A stretch of DNA of 64,000 bases from the NCBI RefSeq assembly GCF_000020685.1, contig NC_012529.1, positions 1 through 64,000 on the forward strand. The letters run 5' to 3'. Source of the DNA: Deinococcus deserti VCD115. Lineage in GTDB: Bacteria > Deinococcota > Deinococci > Deinococcales > Deinococcaceae. Under the pieces are notes generated by a model that was given only the letters and a program-made list of their open reading frames with translations, was not told the DNA's origin and searched no databases. Shown in pieces: positions 51,209 through 62,107 of the stretch; position 1 is the stretch's first letter, and the number at the start of each line of letters is the position of its first letter. A program made the translations under genes and the position numbers.

Positions 51209-52203
51209 ACGCCCTGCGTCTCATCCCCCTGCGCCCGGCAGCCCTGGTCCTGGCGGTGGCCACGCTGTCATTGATTCTGCTGTGCTCGCTGGCACTGGGC
51301 GCCACTGACATCCCGTTCGGCCGCGTTCTGGAACTGCTGCGCCGCCCTGACGACAGCACCGACAGTCTGGTGGTACAGACCCTGCGTCTGCCCCGGACCC
51401 TGGTGGCTGCCCTGGCTGGCGCCGGGCTGGGGGTCTCGGGACTACTGCTGCAGGGCGTGACGCGCAATCCTCTGGCCGACCCTGGGATTCTCGGGGTAGA
51501 GGCGGGGGGCGCTCTGGCCATTTTGCTGATGGTTGTGTTCTTTCCTGCCTCGCCGGCAGTTCTGTTTGTTCCTGCCGCATTTGTCGGTGGCGTGCTGGCG
51601 GCCCTGCTGGCCTACAGTGCGGCGCGGAGCGTGGGCGTGACCCCCTTGCGGCTGGCCCTTGCCGGGGTGGCGGTGGCCTATCTGGTGTCTGCCGTCAGCC
51701 GCAGTATCCAGCTGCTGTTTGAGGACCGCGCGCAGGGCGCCCTGTTTGCGCTGTCGGGCTCGGTCGCCGGCCGGAACTGGGACCAGTTGTTTCAGGTCGC
51801 GCCCTGGATGCTGCTGGGTCTGCTGCTGGCGCTGCTGCTCACGCCCCGGGTGAATGTCCTGGCCCTGGGTGACGACGTTTCACGTGGTCTGGGGCTGCAC
51901 ACCGGCCGCGACAGCGCAGCCATTACCGGACTGGGCGTGCTGCTGGCCGCCGCGTCGGTCAGCGTGGTCGGGCCGGTAGGGTTTGTCGGTCTGATTGTTC
52001 CGCACGCCGCACGCGCCCTGGCGGGGCCGGATCACCGCTTCAGCCTGCCCCTCGCCGCCCTGCTGGGAGCCGCCTTTCTGACCGCCGCAGACATCGCTGC
52101 GCGGCTGATCGACCGGCCTGCCGAGACGCCGGTCGGCCTGCTGGTCGCGGCGGCTGGAGCCCCTTTTTTCGTACTGCTGGCCCGGCGCATCGGCCGTAAA
52201 TAA
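51205..52203 (+). CDS. FecCD-family siderophore ABC permease
   Basis: This 332-aa permease of the FepD/BtuC type has about nine hydrophobic segments and the motifs LRLPRTLVAALAGAGLGVSG, QGVTRNPLADPGILGVEAGG and VGPVGFVGLIVPHAAR. It overlaps the preceding gene by 4 bases. It would pair with the second permease at 53158. Confidence 0.92.
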   Translation: MNALRLIPLRPAALVLAVATLSLILLCSLALGATDIPFGRVLELLRRPDDSTDSLVVQTLRLPRTLVAALAGAGLGVSGLLLQGVTRNPLADPGILGVEAGGALAILLMVVFFPASPAVLFVPAAFVGGVLAALLAYSAARSVGVTPLRLALAGVAVAYLVSAVSRSIQLLFEDRAQGALFALSGSVAGRNWDQLFQVAPWMLLGLLLALLLTPRVNVLALGDDVSRGLGLHTGRDSAAITGLGVLLAAASVSVVGPVGFVGLIVPHAARALAGPDHRFSLPLAALLGAAFLTAADIAARLIDRPAETPVGLLVAAAGAPFFVLLARRIGRK

Positions 52204-52228
52204 TGCTGCACCCCTCAGGAGACCCGAC

Positions 52229-53161
52229 ATGACCAGAACTTCCCTGACTGTGACCCTTCTCGCCTCCCTTGCCCTGACCACTGCTGAGGCGGTGAGCGTC
52301 AAACACGAAGGCGGAACACTTACCCTTTCCACGCCGGCCCGTCGGGTGATTGCCCTGGAATATTCCTTTGTGGACACCCTGGTTGCCCTGGGCGTCAAAC
52401 CCACCGGCGCCACACTGGGCACGCAGGGAGGTGACCGTGGGGCGCCCCCTTATCTGGCGCCCCGTCTGGCCGGGGTTGCCTCTACCGGGAGCCGCGCGCA
52501 GCCCAGTCTGGAAACGATCGCTGCGGCACAGCCGGACCTAATTCTGGCCGACGCCTTTGTCCACCGAACCCTGGTGGCTGCCCTGGGCCGAGTGGGACCC
52601 ACCGCGGCTTTTCACAGCCGGCGCGGCAGCCTGGATGACCTGAATGCCCAGACCATTGCGATTGGGCAGCTGGTGGGCCGCGAAGCCGCCGCACGTCGCC
52701 TGATTGCCGAGCAGCAGGGCCTGATCCAGAAGGCGCGCGTCTTCGCCAGAAAGAATGCTCCTGCTTTCGTCGCTGCCGTGGCGACTCCGACCGGGCTGAC
52801 GGTCCACACCAACCAGAGTTTCGTCGGGAGTTTTGTCGAAGCGCTGGGTCGCCGTAATGCGCTGCCGGTCAAGGACGACAAGACGCAGTACGAAATCTCA
52901 CTTGAAGGCCTTGTGGCCCTCAATCCGCAGACTCTGGTGCTGTTCACCGCACCTGACGAGACCGCCATCACCGACCGCTGGAAGACCAGCCCGCTGTGGC
53001 AGAAGTTGCCAGCTGTGCAGCGTGGCCGGGTCTATGAATTCGATCGTGACAACTGGACCCGGGGACGGGGGCCGGCAGCCCTGAAACTGATGGTCGCCCA
53101 GACCATCGAAAGCCGCCTGCTTCAGGACGGGGTGCCGGCCCAGGGGTACCGCTTCCGGTGA
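52229..53161 (+). CDS. Iron-siderophore periplasmic binding protein
   Basis: This 310-aa protein has a signal peptide (residues 1-21) and the class III binding-protein fold of FepB/FecB: RRVIALEYSFVDTLVALGVK, SLETIAAAQPDLILADAFVH and TGLTVHTNQSFVGSFVEALG. A single rigid helix should link the two lobes. CAGGAGA precedes the ATG. Its stop overlaps the GTG of the next permease. The siderophore is unknown. Confidence 0.9.
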   Translation: MTRTSLTVTLLASLALTTAEAVSVKHEGGTLTLSTPARRVIALEYSFVDTLVALGVKPTGATLGTQGGDRGAPPYLAPRLAGVASTGSRAQPSLETIAAAQPDLILADAFVHRTLVAALGRVGPTAAFHSRRGSLDDLNAQTIAIGQLVGREAAARRLIAEQQGLIQKARVFARKNAPAFVAAVATPTGLTVHTNQSFVGSFVEALGRRNALPVKDDKTQYEISLEGLVALNPQTLVLFTAPDETAITDRWKTSPLWQKLPAVQRGRVYEFDRDNWTRGRGPAALKLMVAQTIESRLLQDGVPAQGYRFR

Positions 53162-54159
53162 CCGCCGCGAGATACACCACGCCCCGCGCCTGGGCGGTTC
53201 TGCTGATCCTGCTGGGATTAACCCTGGGCCTGGCAGTGGCCGCGCTGGGTCTGGGAGCGGTGCGCACTCCCGCCGGAGACGTGGTCTCCGCCCTGCTGGG
53301 AGGAGCCGACGACCTGACCCGGCAGCTGGTGCTGGAGCTTCGGGCACCGCGCATCGGCCTAGCCGTGCTGTGCGGCGCCCTGTTTGCGGCCTCCGGCGCG
53401 GTGATGCAGGGGGTGATCCGCAATCCCCTGGCCTCGCCGGATGTGATCGGTGTCGGCGCTGGCGCTGGCCTGGCGGCCACGCTGTTTCTGCTGGCCTGGC
53501 CGGGCGCGCCTGCGGGCGGTTTGCCGTGGGCCGCCCTGACCGGGGCCTGGGGAGGGTTTGGCCTGGTGATGCTGCTGGCACGGGACCGGCAGGTTTCGGG
53601 CCTGCATCCGGTGCGGCTGGCCCTGGTGGGGGTGGCGGTAGCGGCCGCGCTGGGAGCAGCGCAGCAACTGGTGCTGGTCCGGGCGCCGGAAGGACTGGGA
53701 ACCGCGCTGTCGTTTCTGACGGGAACGGTCTACGGCGCTGACCACGCGCGGCTGATGCGGGTGCTGCCCTGGGCCCTGCTGCTGCCTGCCGCGCTGCTGC
53801 TGTCGCGCACGCTTGACGTGCTGAACCTGGGTGAGGACCTGGCGACCAGCCTGGGAACCCGCGTGAATGCCATGCGGCTGCTGTGTCTTTCGGTCGCTGT
53901 GGCCATGGCGGCCGCGGCTGTGACGGGGGCCGGCATTCTGGGCTTCGTAGGGCTGCTGGCCCCGCACCTCGCGCGGCTGCTGGTCGGAGCAAGGCACGCC
54001 CGAGTGCTGCCGGTCAGTATGATGCTGGGCGCCCTGCTGGTTCTGGCGGCCGACACCCTGGGCCGCGCCCTGTTGCCCCCCACCGAAGTGCCGGCCGGCA
54101 TTTTCACCACCCTGATCGGCGCCCCCTACTTCCTGTACCTGCTGCGCAGGGCCGCATGA
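53158..54159 (+). CDS. Second FecCD-family siderophore ABC permease
   Basis: This 333-aa permease of the FepG type carries LRAPRIGLAVLCGALFAASG, QGVIRNPLASPDVIGVGAG and GFVGLLAPHLARLLVG. Start is the GTG at 53158, overlapping the binding-protein stop (GTGA). With the first permease it forms a heterodimeric channel, as in the enterobactin importer. Confidence 0.92.
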   Translation: MTAARYTTPRAWAVLLILLGLTLGLAVAALGLGAVRTPAGDVVSALLGGADDLTRQLVLELRAPRIGLAVLCGALFAASGAVMQGVIRNPLASPDVIGVGAGAGLAATLFLLAWPGAPAGGLPWAALTGAWGGFGLVMLLARDRQVSGLHPVRLALVGVAVAAALGAAQQLVLVRAPEGLGTALSFLTGTVYGADHARLMRVLPWALLLPAALLLSRTLDVLNLGEDLATSLGTRVNAMRLLCLSVAVAMAAAAVTGAGILGFVGLLAPHLARLLVGARHARVLPVSMMLGALLVLAADTLGRALLPPTEVPAGIFTTLIGAPYFLYLLRRAA

Positions 54160-54193
54160 CGCTTGTCGCGCGGCGCCCTGCTGAAAGGGACCT

Positions 54194-54985
<792 letters not shown>

Positions 54986-55306
54986 GGGGCAGCAGAGAGG
55001 AACACGTGCTCCGGCCACCCGAAAGGTAATCCCGCACTGACGCCTGTTTGACAGCCGCGAGCAGCCAGGAGCTACATGCCTCCTGTCCCCGCCGAAGTTG
55101 ACTTGCGAAACCGCGTTCAACTGACGGTGCAGGCGGTTGTGCACCCGGAGCCATGAGCGGCGCAGAGCGCTTCGGGACAGCGCATTCCTGCGGAGAGTCC
55201 GGGTGGCTGCCGACGAGGAGAGATAGCACTCTCCCAGACCTGTGTGCTGCCTGGAGGTTCCAGGATTTCCTCCCTGCTTTTGGCCGGCTGCCGGAGCACT
55301 TTCAGT
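54986..55306. other. Non-coding stretch between convergent genes
   Basis: About 320 bases separate the ends of two convergent genes. I see no gene and no strong terminator, only a weak 6-bp stem GGAGAG/CTCTCC near 55217-55234. Confidence 0.5.
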
Positions 55307-56422
55307 TCAGGGAAGTGGCGGGCGCGAGGTGACGGTACTGACGGCCTGCGTCCCCAGCCAGATTTTCCAGTCCTGATCTACCCGGTCAAAGGTCGAGCCG
55401 AAGGCCCGCGAGGCGGCCACCTGTATCGTCTGGCCCGAGGCCAGCTCCTGCATAAAGGCAGTCAGACGGGGCATTCCGTAGCGGTCTGCGGCAAAGCGGA
55501 CAAAAGCGTAGCCCTGGCCGTACACGTGAGGCCACAGGTCACCGGGCGTCGTCTCGAAGTTCGATAAGCGGTCCCAGGGGACCAGCCGGCCCTGGCGGTG
55601 CCATGCGGCGCTGCGCTGCAGGTAGCTGGCGCGCGCCTGCTCCGTCCAGATACCCGATGCCGCGAAATGCGCCACCCCCTCGTGCAACCACCAGGGAATG
55701 CGGCTCTGGCCCTCGCCGAAGCGGGAAAAGACAGCGGCGTGTGCCAGTTCATGCGCGAGTGTGGCCCGCGACTCGGGCCAGCGTGGGGCAGCCAGTTTGA
55801 TGGCCTCGCCCGGCTCGTTCCAGCCGCCGACCGGCTGCAGGCTGAGCTGGACACTGGCTGAAAGGGCCGCATAGCTGTCATAGACCTTGACCACCGGTGG
55901 CTGGGCCGGACCATAGCCCAGCACGCGTCCGACCAGCTTCAGGGTGCTGTCAAGATCCGCGGCGATGGCCCTGGCTACGTCCTCCTGTCCAGACTGGGCC
56001 AGGACCTGTCCTTCTGCCAGCACAACGGGAAAGGCTTCGCCGGCATACCGCCAGCCGCCGTCAATCTGCCGGAAGGCTGAGGTGACCGTGACGTCACGCT
56101 GCACGTTGGCCGCTGTACGCCAGGACCAGCGCAACTGGCCCAGCGTCTGATCCCCGCTCTGGCGCACATTCGTCAGCGTGAGCCGGACATCCTGGGGCGG
56201 CCGGGCCACCCAGTCCTCCACGAAGCGCCGGTGCTCAGTGGCAAACATCTGGTCGCGCTGGTCGACCAGCGCGAGGTATCCGGCAGCGTCGCGGCGAAGA
56301 AGCGTTTCCTGCATGGCCTGCACAAGTCCGGCAGGCGAATCCGGTGCAGCCGCCTGTACGCTGCTGACCGCCAGAAGGACTGCAACTGCTACAGCGTTGC
56401 CACCAAACCGTAGAGAAGGCAC
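55307..56422 (-). CDS. Secreted zinc metallopeptidase of the MA-like type
   Basis: This 371-aa protein has a signal peptide (residues 1-25) and an HExxH zinc site, TLAHELAHAAVF, with His224, Glu225 and His228. A downstream Glu248 in WWLHEGVAHF is the likely third ligand (gluzincin type, peptidase MA-like). The N-terminal 160 residues are a separate domain of mixed structure that may act as a scaffold. The start is GTG 56422, and no clear ribosome-binding site is seen. It is divergent from the thioredoxin gene. Confidence 0.75.
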   Translation of the reverse strand: MPSLRFGGNAVAVAVLLAVSSVQAAAPDSPAGLVQAMQETLLRRDAAGYLALVDQRDQMFATEHRRFVEDWVARPPQDVRLTLTNVRQSGDQTLGQLRWSWRTAANVQRDVTVTSAFRQIDGGWRYAGEAFPVVLAEGQVLAQSGQEDVARAIAADLDSTLKLVGRVLGYGPAQPPVVKVYDSYAALSASVQLSLQPVGGWNEPGEAIKLAAPRWPESRATLAHELAHAAVFSRFGEGQSRIPWWLHEGVAHFAASGIWTEQARASYLQRSAAWHRQGRLVPWDRLSNFETTPGDLWPHVYGQGYAFVRFAADRYGMPRLTAFMQELASGQTIQVAASRAFGSTFDRVDQDWKIWLGTQAVSTVTSRPPLP

Positions 56423-56619
56423 GCGGATATTCTTGCGCCTGGCGCCCCCTGATTCCCGGCACCAGGATCACAATAGCGGCGCACGCTAACCTCCGGGAAA
56501 TATGTTGCAGGCGCTCGGGTCGATTTGTCCGGTCGGGCATGTCTGCGGTAGTTGATTCACCTGACTTTGATGTTGTCCCGACGACACGGAGCGGCCTGCC
56601 CGCAGGGTAGAACAGAAGC

Positions 56620-57144
56620 ATGCGCCTGCTGCGTATCAAAGGACGAACCATACAAAAGCAACTGACCCTGCTGCTGTTCCTGATCACCAGTCTCGCCTCA
56701 GCAGTGAGACCAGGAGACGTCGCACCGGACTTTACGCTGAATGACCCTTCGGGAAAAAAGGTCACCCTGAGTGCACTTCGGGGCCAGCCGGTCGTCCTCA
56801 CGTTCTGGGCTACCTGGTGTCTGGTCTGCAAAGAGGAACTGCCCGAACTGAACCAGGAAGCGGCACGGGCCAAGGTGAAGAACATGTTCGCCGTGAGCGC
56901 AACCGATACGCCCAAAGCTGCCCTGGACTACTTCAAGCAGGCCAAACTGGGCGCCATCACGCCGCTGGTGGACGCACCGAAGGCCAAAGGCCCGGGCACC
57001 GGTGCTGGCGTAGCCAAGTCGTACCGCATCATTGGCCAGCCGGTCTCCGTATTCATCGATTCAAAGGGAAAAGTGACGGCCGTTCACTCGGGTTATCTGC
57101 CCCCTGAACAATTCCGCGTGTACCTGAAACAGATCCGCCCCTGA
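56620..57144 (+). CDS. TlpA/ResA-type thiol-disulfide oxidoreductase
   Basis: This 174-aa protein has an N-terminal membrane anchor or signal (residues about 12-28) and a thioredoxin domain of the AhpC/TSA-TlpA group, with ATWCLVCKEELPEL and its CxxC at Cys67 and Cys70. It would reduce or form disulfides outside the membrane, for example on apocytochrome c. It shares one base with the ccdA start, so the two are coupled. Confidence 0.9.
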   Translation: MRLLRIKGRTIQKQLTLLLFLITSLASAVRPGDVAPDFTLNDPSGKKVTLSALRGQPVVLTFWATWCLVCKEELPELNQEAARAKVKNMFAVSATDTPKAALDYFKQAKLGAITPLVDAPKAKGPGTGAGVAKSYRIIGQPVSVFIDSKGKVTAVHSGYLPPEQFRVYLKQIRP

Positions 57145-57845
57145 TGACGGACTCACCCGGCTTCCTGTTTGCCTTCGGGGCGGGGTTGTTGTCGTTTCTG
57201 TCGCCTTGTGTGCTGCCGATGCTGCCCGCCTATCTGGGATTTCTGACCGGTATGAGCCGTGGCGAGCTGGCCGGACCACAGGCCAGGCGGCTGGCGCTGA
57301 GCCACGCCGTGGCGTTTCTAGCCGGGTTCAGTGTGGTATTTCTCGCCCTGGGCGCCCTGGTAGAATCCGCTGCGGTGGTGCTCACGACTTATGGAACGCC
57401 GGTCCGGGTCATCGGTGGCGCCATGGTGCTGATGATGGGCCTGTTTACGCTGGGGGTGCTCCGGGTCAATGCCCTGTATCTTGAGCGCCGCGTTCAGCTG
57501 AAAAGTAAGCCTGCAGGATATCTGGGCAGCGCTGTCGTTGGTCTGGCGTTTGCAGCTGGCTGGACCCCATGTATGGGGCCTATCCTGGCGGGCGTGTTAT
57601 TCATGGCTGCTCAGCAGCCTGCCCTGGGAGTGCCGTTGCTCCTGACCTATGCGCTGGGATTCAGCGTGCCATTTCTGCTTGGAGCCTTGTTTCTGGAGCG
57701 CGTGCGGGCACTGCACCGGTTCACGCCCAGGTTGGAGCGGGCGGGCGGGGCCTTGATGGTGGTCGCCGGCATTCTGCTGATCACCAACGGATTTGCATGG
57801 ATCAGCCGCTCGCTCGTGAATGTGGTGGGGTTCCAGGGGTTCTGA
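57144..57845 (+). CDS. ccdA: CcdA-type membrane thiol electron carrier
   Basis: This 233-aa membrane protein has about six hydrophobic segments and the two conserved cysteines of CcdA: Cys22 in LSFLSPCVLPMLPAY and Cys143 in GWTPCMGPIL. It would carry electrons from cytoplasmic thioredoxin to the TlpA-like partner encoded just before it. Confidence 0.93.
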   Translation: MTDSPGFLFAFGAGLLSFLSPCVLPMLPAYLGFLTGMSRGELAGPQARRLALSHAVAFLAGFSVVFLALGALVESAAVVLTTYGTPVRVIGGAMVLMMGLFTLGVLRVNALYLERRVQLKSKPAGYLGSAVVGLAFAAGWTPCMGPILAGVLFMAAQQPALGVPLLLTYALGFSVPFLLGALFLERVRALHRFTPRLERAGGALMVVAGILLITNGFAWISRSLVNVVGFQGF

Positions 57846-57999
57846 TTGCCGCCTGAAGTCCAGAATTGACCTGCAATGACGTCAGGAGCTCAGGGACTTG
57901 AAACTGGGAATCTGCCCGTTGTCAGGGGCCTTCTGAACCGTCGGCGGCGTGAGGTAGCGGCAATCTGCAGAAGCAAAAGCGCAGCCACTTGGTATCTCA

Positions 58000-58353
58000 C
58001 TGCTCAAACCCGGCAAGCTCGATGCCCGCGAGTGGGAGGTCATCAAGCGACACCCCGGCATCGGCTACGAAATGCTGCACCACATTCCCTCGCTGCCCGC
58101 CACCACCCTGGAGGTCGTGCTGTACCACCACGAACGCTGGAACGGAAGCGGCTACCCCAAGGGACTGGCGGGCGAGGACATTCCTCTGGCGGCGCGGGTA
58201 TTCGCGGTGGTGGACGTGTACGACGCCCTGACGAGTGAGCGGCCAGACAAGAAGGCCTGGACGCACGAGGACGCCGCGGAGCAACTGCGTAAAGAAGCCG
58301 GTGTGCTGCTCGACGCACGGGTCGTTGCAGCTTTCCTGCAAGTCCTGACGTAG
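58000..58353 (+). pseudogene. N-terminally truncated HD-GYP gene fragment
   Basis: From 58000 the frame reads LLKPGKL, then WEVIKRHPGIGYEMLHHIPS and NGSGYPKGLAGEDIPLAARV, and ends FLQVLT. It is a close match to the last 120 residues of the HD-GYP protein at 44552-47311. The catalytic HD motif and everything before it are missing, and homology stops abruptly at 58000. It is a relic of a second HD-GYP gene or a partial duplication. Confidence 0.85.
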
Positions 58354-58506
58354 CGCGTGGCTGAGCAAGCAGGCTGGTGATTCGCCACGAAGATGGCTGG
58401 AGCTCGTTCCTCATTTGGGTATGGGTACTGCCGAATCACAGCGAGGTCTCCCGTGATCCACAAACGCGTCGTTTGGATGACGCAGGAATGCCCGCTGGTG
58501 ACCCGC

Positions 58507-59433
58507 TCAAGCGGTCATTCGGACAACCAGCCGGGGAACCAAACGGCAGGACCGGGGCGGCCCATCAAACCCGTTGAGAAGGCTAAGCAGCAGGTGCCCC
58601 GCTTCCGCACCCATTCGCTCGACCGGCTGATGCACGGTAGTCAGTCCGCGCGCGGCCGCCCACGGATGGTCATCAAACCCGACCACCCGCAGATCCTTCC
58701 CGACCTGCACCCCGCGCCACTCTGCTTCATCCAGCAGCACCGCGGCAATCTGGTCCGCTGAAGCGAAAATCGTGCACGGAAACACCGCCTGGTCCAGCAA
58801 CGCGCAGACCGTGTGGTAGATGGCCAGCGAATCGAACCCGGTAAATGTCTCGCCTCGTACGGCCCGCCCGGCCTGGGTAAGTGCCTCGTGGAAGCCGGCC
58901 CGCCGGTCCTCGAACACGCGGGTGGGGAGCTGCTCGTCAAGGTCAGCCTTCACCCAAATGGCGTACACGTCACCGGGTTGGGAGAGGGCATGCTGAGCGG
59001 CCAGCTGTCCACCCAGGTGGTTGTCGACGTACGCGCAGTCCAGGAGGTGCTTTCAGGCTGAGCGGCAGACCCAGGTGGCGCCCACCATGGTGACCGACAG
59101 TGACCCTGCCTCGTGCATGCTCCGCACCGTCGCTTGCATCGCCGCTACCGAGGTGTCTAACCGTCCGGCCAGCGTCCGGACCGTCTGCGGCCCCACGGCA
59201 ACTTCCTGAACAATCCTGGGCATCAGATCCGGAGGCACCAAGGTCAAATCAATGGGCACCGGGCGCCGGTAGAGGGTGGTCCCTGCCTGAGGCACGATTT
59301 CGAGGTGACCCTGATCCAGGAGCATGGCTGTTGCTGCCCGTGCGACAGGTCGGGTGACCGCGCACCCGTCCATGATGTCTTTCTCCTGTACCTGACGGTC
59401 AGGCCCGATCAAGGCCAGGACCCGCTCAAGCAA
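58507..59433 (-). pseudogene. Regulator gene interrupted by an in-frame TGA
   Basis: Reading the minus strand from ATG 59433, 126 codons encode a two-winged-helix-like region (EKDIMDGCAVTRPVARAAT and GPQTVRTLAGRLDTSVAAMQ). A TGA at 59053-59055 then interrupts, and the same frame continues KHLLDCAYVDNHLGGQLAAQ into a LacI-type effector domain with GKDLRVVGFDDHPWAA and LTTVHQPVERMGAEAGHLLL. The LacI N-terminal subdomain is largely absent between the two parts. It is most likely a decayed or chimeric gene. A separate short protein ending at the TGA remains possible. Confidence 0.65.
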
Positions 59434-60214
59434 CTCCGGCGAGACACCCTCAGGACGCTGGAGTGGACTCAGGGGGCCTTCCCATGAGCCTCACCTGAAC
59501 CGGACGGCCGAGACGAAATGGATTTCATATGCTCCCATTCTGACAGCTCAAGCATCCCCCGCCGACGCACTGGACGCGGGTGAGCAGGTAGTGGGTGCGG
59601 AAGCTCTGTTGCGCACGTCGAGATGGTCAGGGGGTGATCCGGACGATGCGGGGATCGGGTTGGCCCTGAGAACGCCAACATAAGTGGCCATCCTGGAGCT
59701 GTGATACGCGTGCGGATTCAGAGAGGGCGGGCTCCTGGGGAGCCTGTGATGTACCTCAGTGTCATTGACTCACCCGAGTCCGGTGGTGCTCGCGTACCGG
59801 GTCCTTCTAAGGATTCCTGGTGGAATTGGAGACAGACGGAGGCGCCCATCGGTACTCCGGGAGCGGCGCCGCCACCTCAGTCAGTAGCGCATCCCTTCCG
59901 CCGGCCAGGATCACGCGTCTGATCATGGGTGCAACGGCGCTCACTGCTGGCACCCTGCCTAGGCGTGTGCTGGCGCGGGATAGGAGGAAGGAGGGTGAGG
60001 TTGGCAGAGAGGATGTGCAGGGTCATGTCGTCCATCCATCTAACACCGCGTTTGCTCTGGCCCAGACTGTTTTTCCCTTGTGAGGGATTCCGGTATCCCA
60101 GTTCATGAACAGGACTGAACACGACAGCGCACAGGTGTAGCAGTTTAGAAACGGTCGCTTTCAATCTGCAACAGGACGACACCGTCAAGGCTGTCCCCAC
60201 GAGCCTCAAGCACG
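59434..60214. other. Gene-poor stretch
   Basis: About 780 bases with only short overlapping frames on both strands and no recognisable domain. It separates the broken regulator from the sensor kinase and looks like degraded accessory DNA. Confidence 0.5.
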
Positions 60215-62107
60215 TCACTTGGGCAGCGTAAACGCAAAGGTCGCGCCCTTACCGGGCACCGCATCCGCCCAGACCTGCCCACCATGACGCTCCACGATCC
60301 GCCGCACATTTGCCAGGCCCACACCAGTTCCCTCGAACTCGTCTGCGCGGTGCAGCCGCTGGAACACGCCGAACAGGCGCTCCGCATATCGCGGGTCGAA
60401 TCCAGCACCGTTGTCTGCAACGAACACCGCCCACGCCTGCGGGCGCTCTTCGGCCCATACGCGAATGACCGCGCGGTCCCGGCGGCTGGTGTACTTCACC
60501 GCGTTGGACAGCAGATTCATCAGCATCAATTCCAGTGTGCCGCTGTCACCCTGCACCACTGGTAAGTTCCCAATCTCCCAGGCTACCTGGCGATCGGTGT
60601 TCTCCAGGTCAAGATCCTGCCGGACTCGGTTGACCAGCCGCTGAAGATCAACGGGGCCGAGCTGAATTGGTTGCATGGACGTCCTCGAGAGGGTCAGCAG
60701 GGCGTCGATCATGGTGTTCATGCGGGTCGCCGCGTTCTCCGCGGTGGAGACGTATCCCGCGGCCTTGTCGTTCGCTCCGGTGCTCAGGGCGCGCCGTGCC
60801 AGCCCCAGAAAGCTGAACATGTGCCGGACCGGCGCGCGCAGGTCGTGAGACACACTGTACGAGAACGCATCGAGCTCGCCGTTCGCCCGTTCCAGCGCAC
60901 GCGTCCGTTCCCGCAGCTCCTCCTGTGCAAGCCGCTGTTCGGTGATGTCCGTGAGCACTCCGACCCATTCACGGAGAAGGCCGGCGTTGTCCAGCACTGG
61001 CACCGCCCGGATCTCCATGAGACGGTACACCTCGTCGTGCCGCCGCACCCGCGCTTCGCCTTCAAACGTCGTTCGCGATTGGTATGCCTGCGTCCATCCC
61101 TGGGTGATAGCGTCCCGGTCTTCAGGGTGCAGCGCCTCCGCCCAGCCCCACCCCAGGTGCGCCTCGACGCTTTGGCCTGTGTAGGCCCGCCAGGCGGGCT
61201 GGTCCGTATCGAACGCTCCGCTGGGGGGCGTGGTCCAGACGATCTGGCTGGTGGCTTCCACCAGGGACCGGTAGCGGGTTTCGCTCACCCGGGTCAACTC
61301 GTAGAGCCGCGCGCGTTCCAGCGCCTGCGCACACACCGTGGCGACGGAGGTCAGGAAGCCCCGTTCCGCATCGTCAAACGGGTGGTCGCCCTCAAATCCA
61401 AGACCCAGCACGCCCGTCACGCGGTCACTGACCACCAATGGTAGAACTGCAGCACGCCGCAGCTCCGCGTCACGCAACGTCGCGAGGTCCGGGATACGCT
61501 GCGGAATCTCGTCACCGGTAAGAAACAAGGCCTCACCGGTACGGGCAGCTTCTGCCACCGGCAGGGCCGAGTTCAGCGGCACCTGCGTGAACCAATCCGC
61601 CATAAGCGAGCTGAACCCGGCTTGCCCCCAGCTCTGAAGGTGTGCGCCCGTCTCATCCAGACCCAGCACGATCACGGCGCGCGCACCCATCAAATGCTGC
61701 GCCTCGTTCAGTACGACCTGCGCGACCTCCTCAGGCGTCAGCACGCCCGCGAGCCCCCTCGTGAGCTGATGAAGGCCCGCAGACCGCGCCTGCGCACGCT
61801 GAGTTTCGCTCAGGTTCCGGGGGTACACCGTGAACAGCCGGGTGCCGACCGTTGGAAAGGCATGCATGGCCAGCTCGCAGGGAAACACGTGGCCATCACG
61901 GTGAAGGGCGTTGACCTGCTGATCAAAGACGTACACCTCGTCTACGCCCAGGGCACTCTCCAGGTGCTGCGCGTATGCGGCGCGGTCCGGGAGGGGAATG
62001 ATCAGCTCACTCAGGGTGCGGCCCACGGCCTCGTCGCGGGTGTACCCGAAGGTCGTCTGCGCACTGGCATACCACTCGACGACCCGCCCGTGCCGGTTAA
62101 TGATCAT
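60215..62107 (-). CDS. PAS-GAF-PAS sensor histidine kinase
   Basis: This 630-aa soluble kinase has a first PAS domain (1-110), a GAF domain (about 120-275), a second PAS domain (about 285-395), a HisKA dimerisation region with the phospho-acceptor His421 in SVSHDLRAPVRHM, and an HATPase domain with MNLLSNAVKYTSRRDRAVIR, VADNGAGFDPRYAERLFGVF and GTGVGLANVRRIVERHGG. The ATG at 62107 falls inside the first PAS strand, and the frame upstream is open for 18 codons with no start codon, so the N-terminus may be truncated. No response regulator is nearby. Confidence 0.85.
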   Translation of the reverse strand: MIINRHGRVVEWYASAQTTFGYTRDEAVGRTLSELIIPLPDRAAYAQHLESALGVDEVYVFDQQVNALHRDGHVFPCELAMHAFPTVGTRLFTVYPRNLSETQRAQARSAGLHQLTRGLAGVLTPEEVAQVVLNEAQHLMGARAVIVLGLDETGAHLQSWGQAGFSSLMADWFTQVPLNSALPVAEAARTGEALFLTGDEIPQRIPDLATLRDAELRRAAVLPLVVSDRVTGVLGLGFEGDHPFDDAERGFLTSVATVCAQALERARLYELTRVSETRYRSLVEATSQIVWTTPPSGAFDTDQPAWRAYTGQSVEAHLGWGWAEALHPEDRDAITQGWTQAYQSRTTFEGEARVRRHDEVYRLMEIRAVPVLDNAGLLREWVGVLTDITEQRLAQEELRERTRALERANGELDAFSYSVSHDLRAPVRHMFSFLGLARRALSTGANDKAAGYVSTAENAATRMNTMIDALLTLSRTSMQPIQLGPVDLQRLVNRVRQDLDLENTDRQVAWEIGNLPVVQGDSGTLELMLMNLLSNAVKYTSRRDRAVIRVWAEERPQAWAVFVADNGAGFDPRYAERLFGVFQRLHRADEFEGTGVGLANVRRIVERHGGQVWADAVPGKGATFAFTLPK

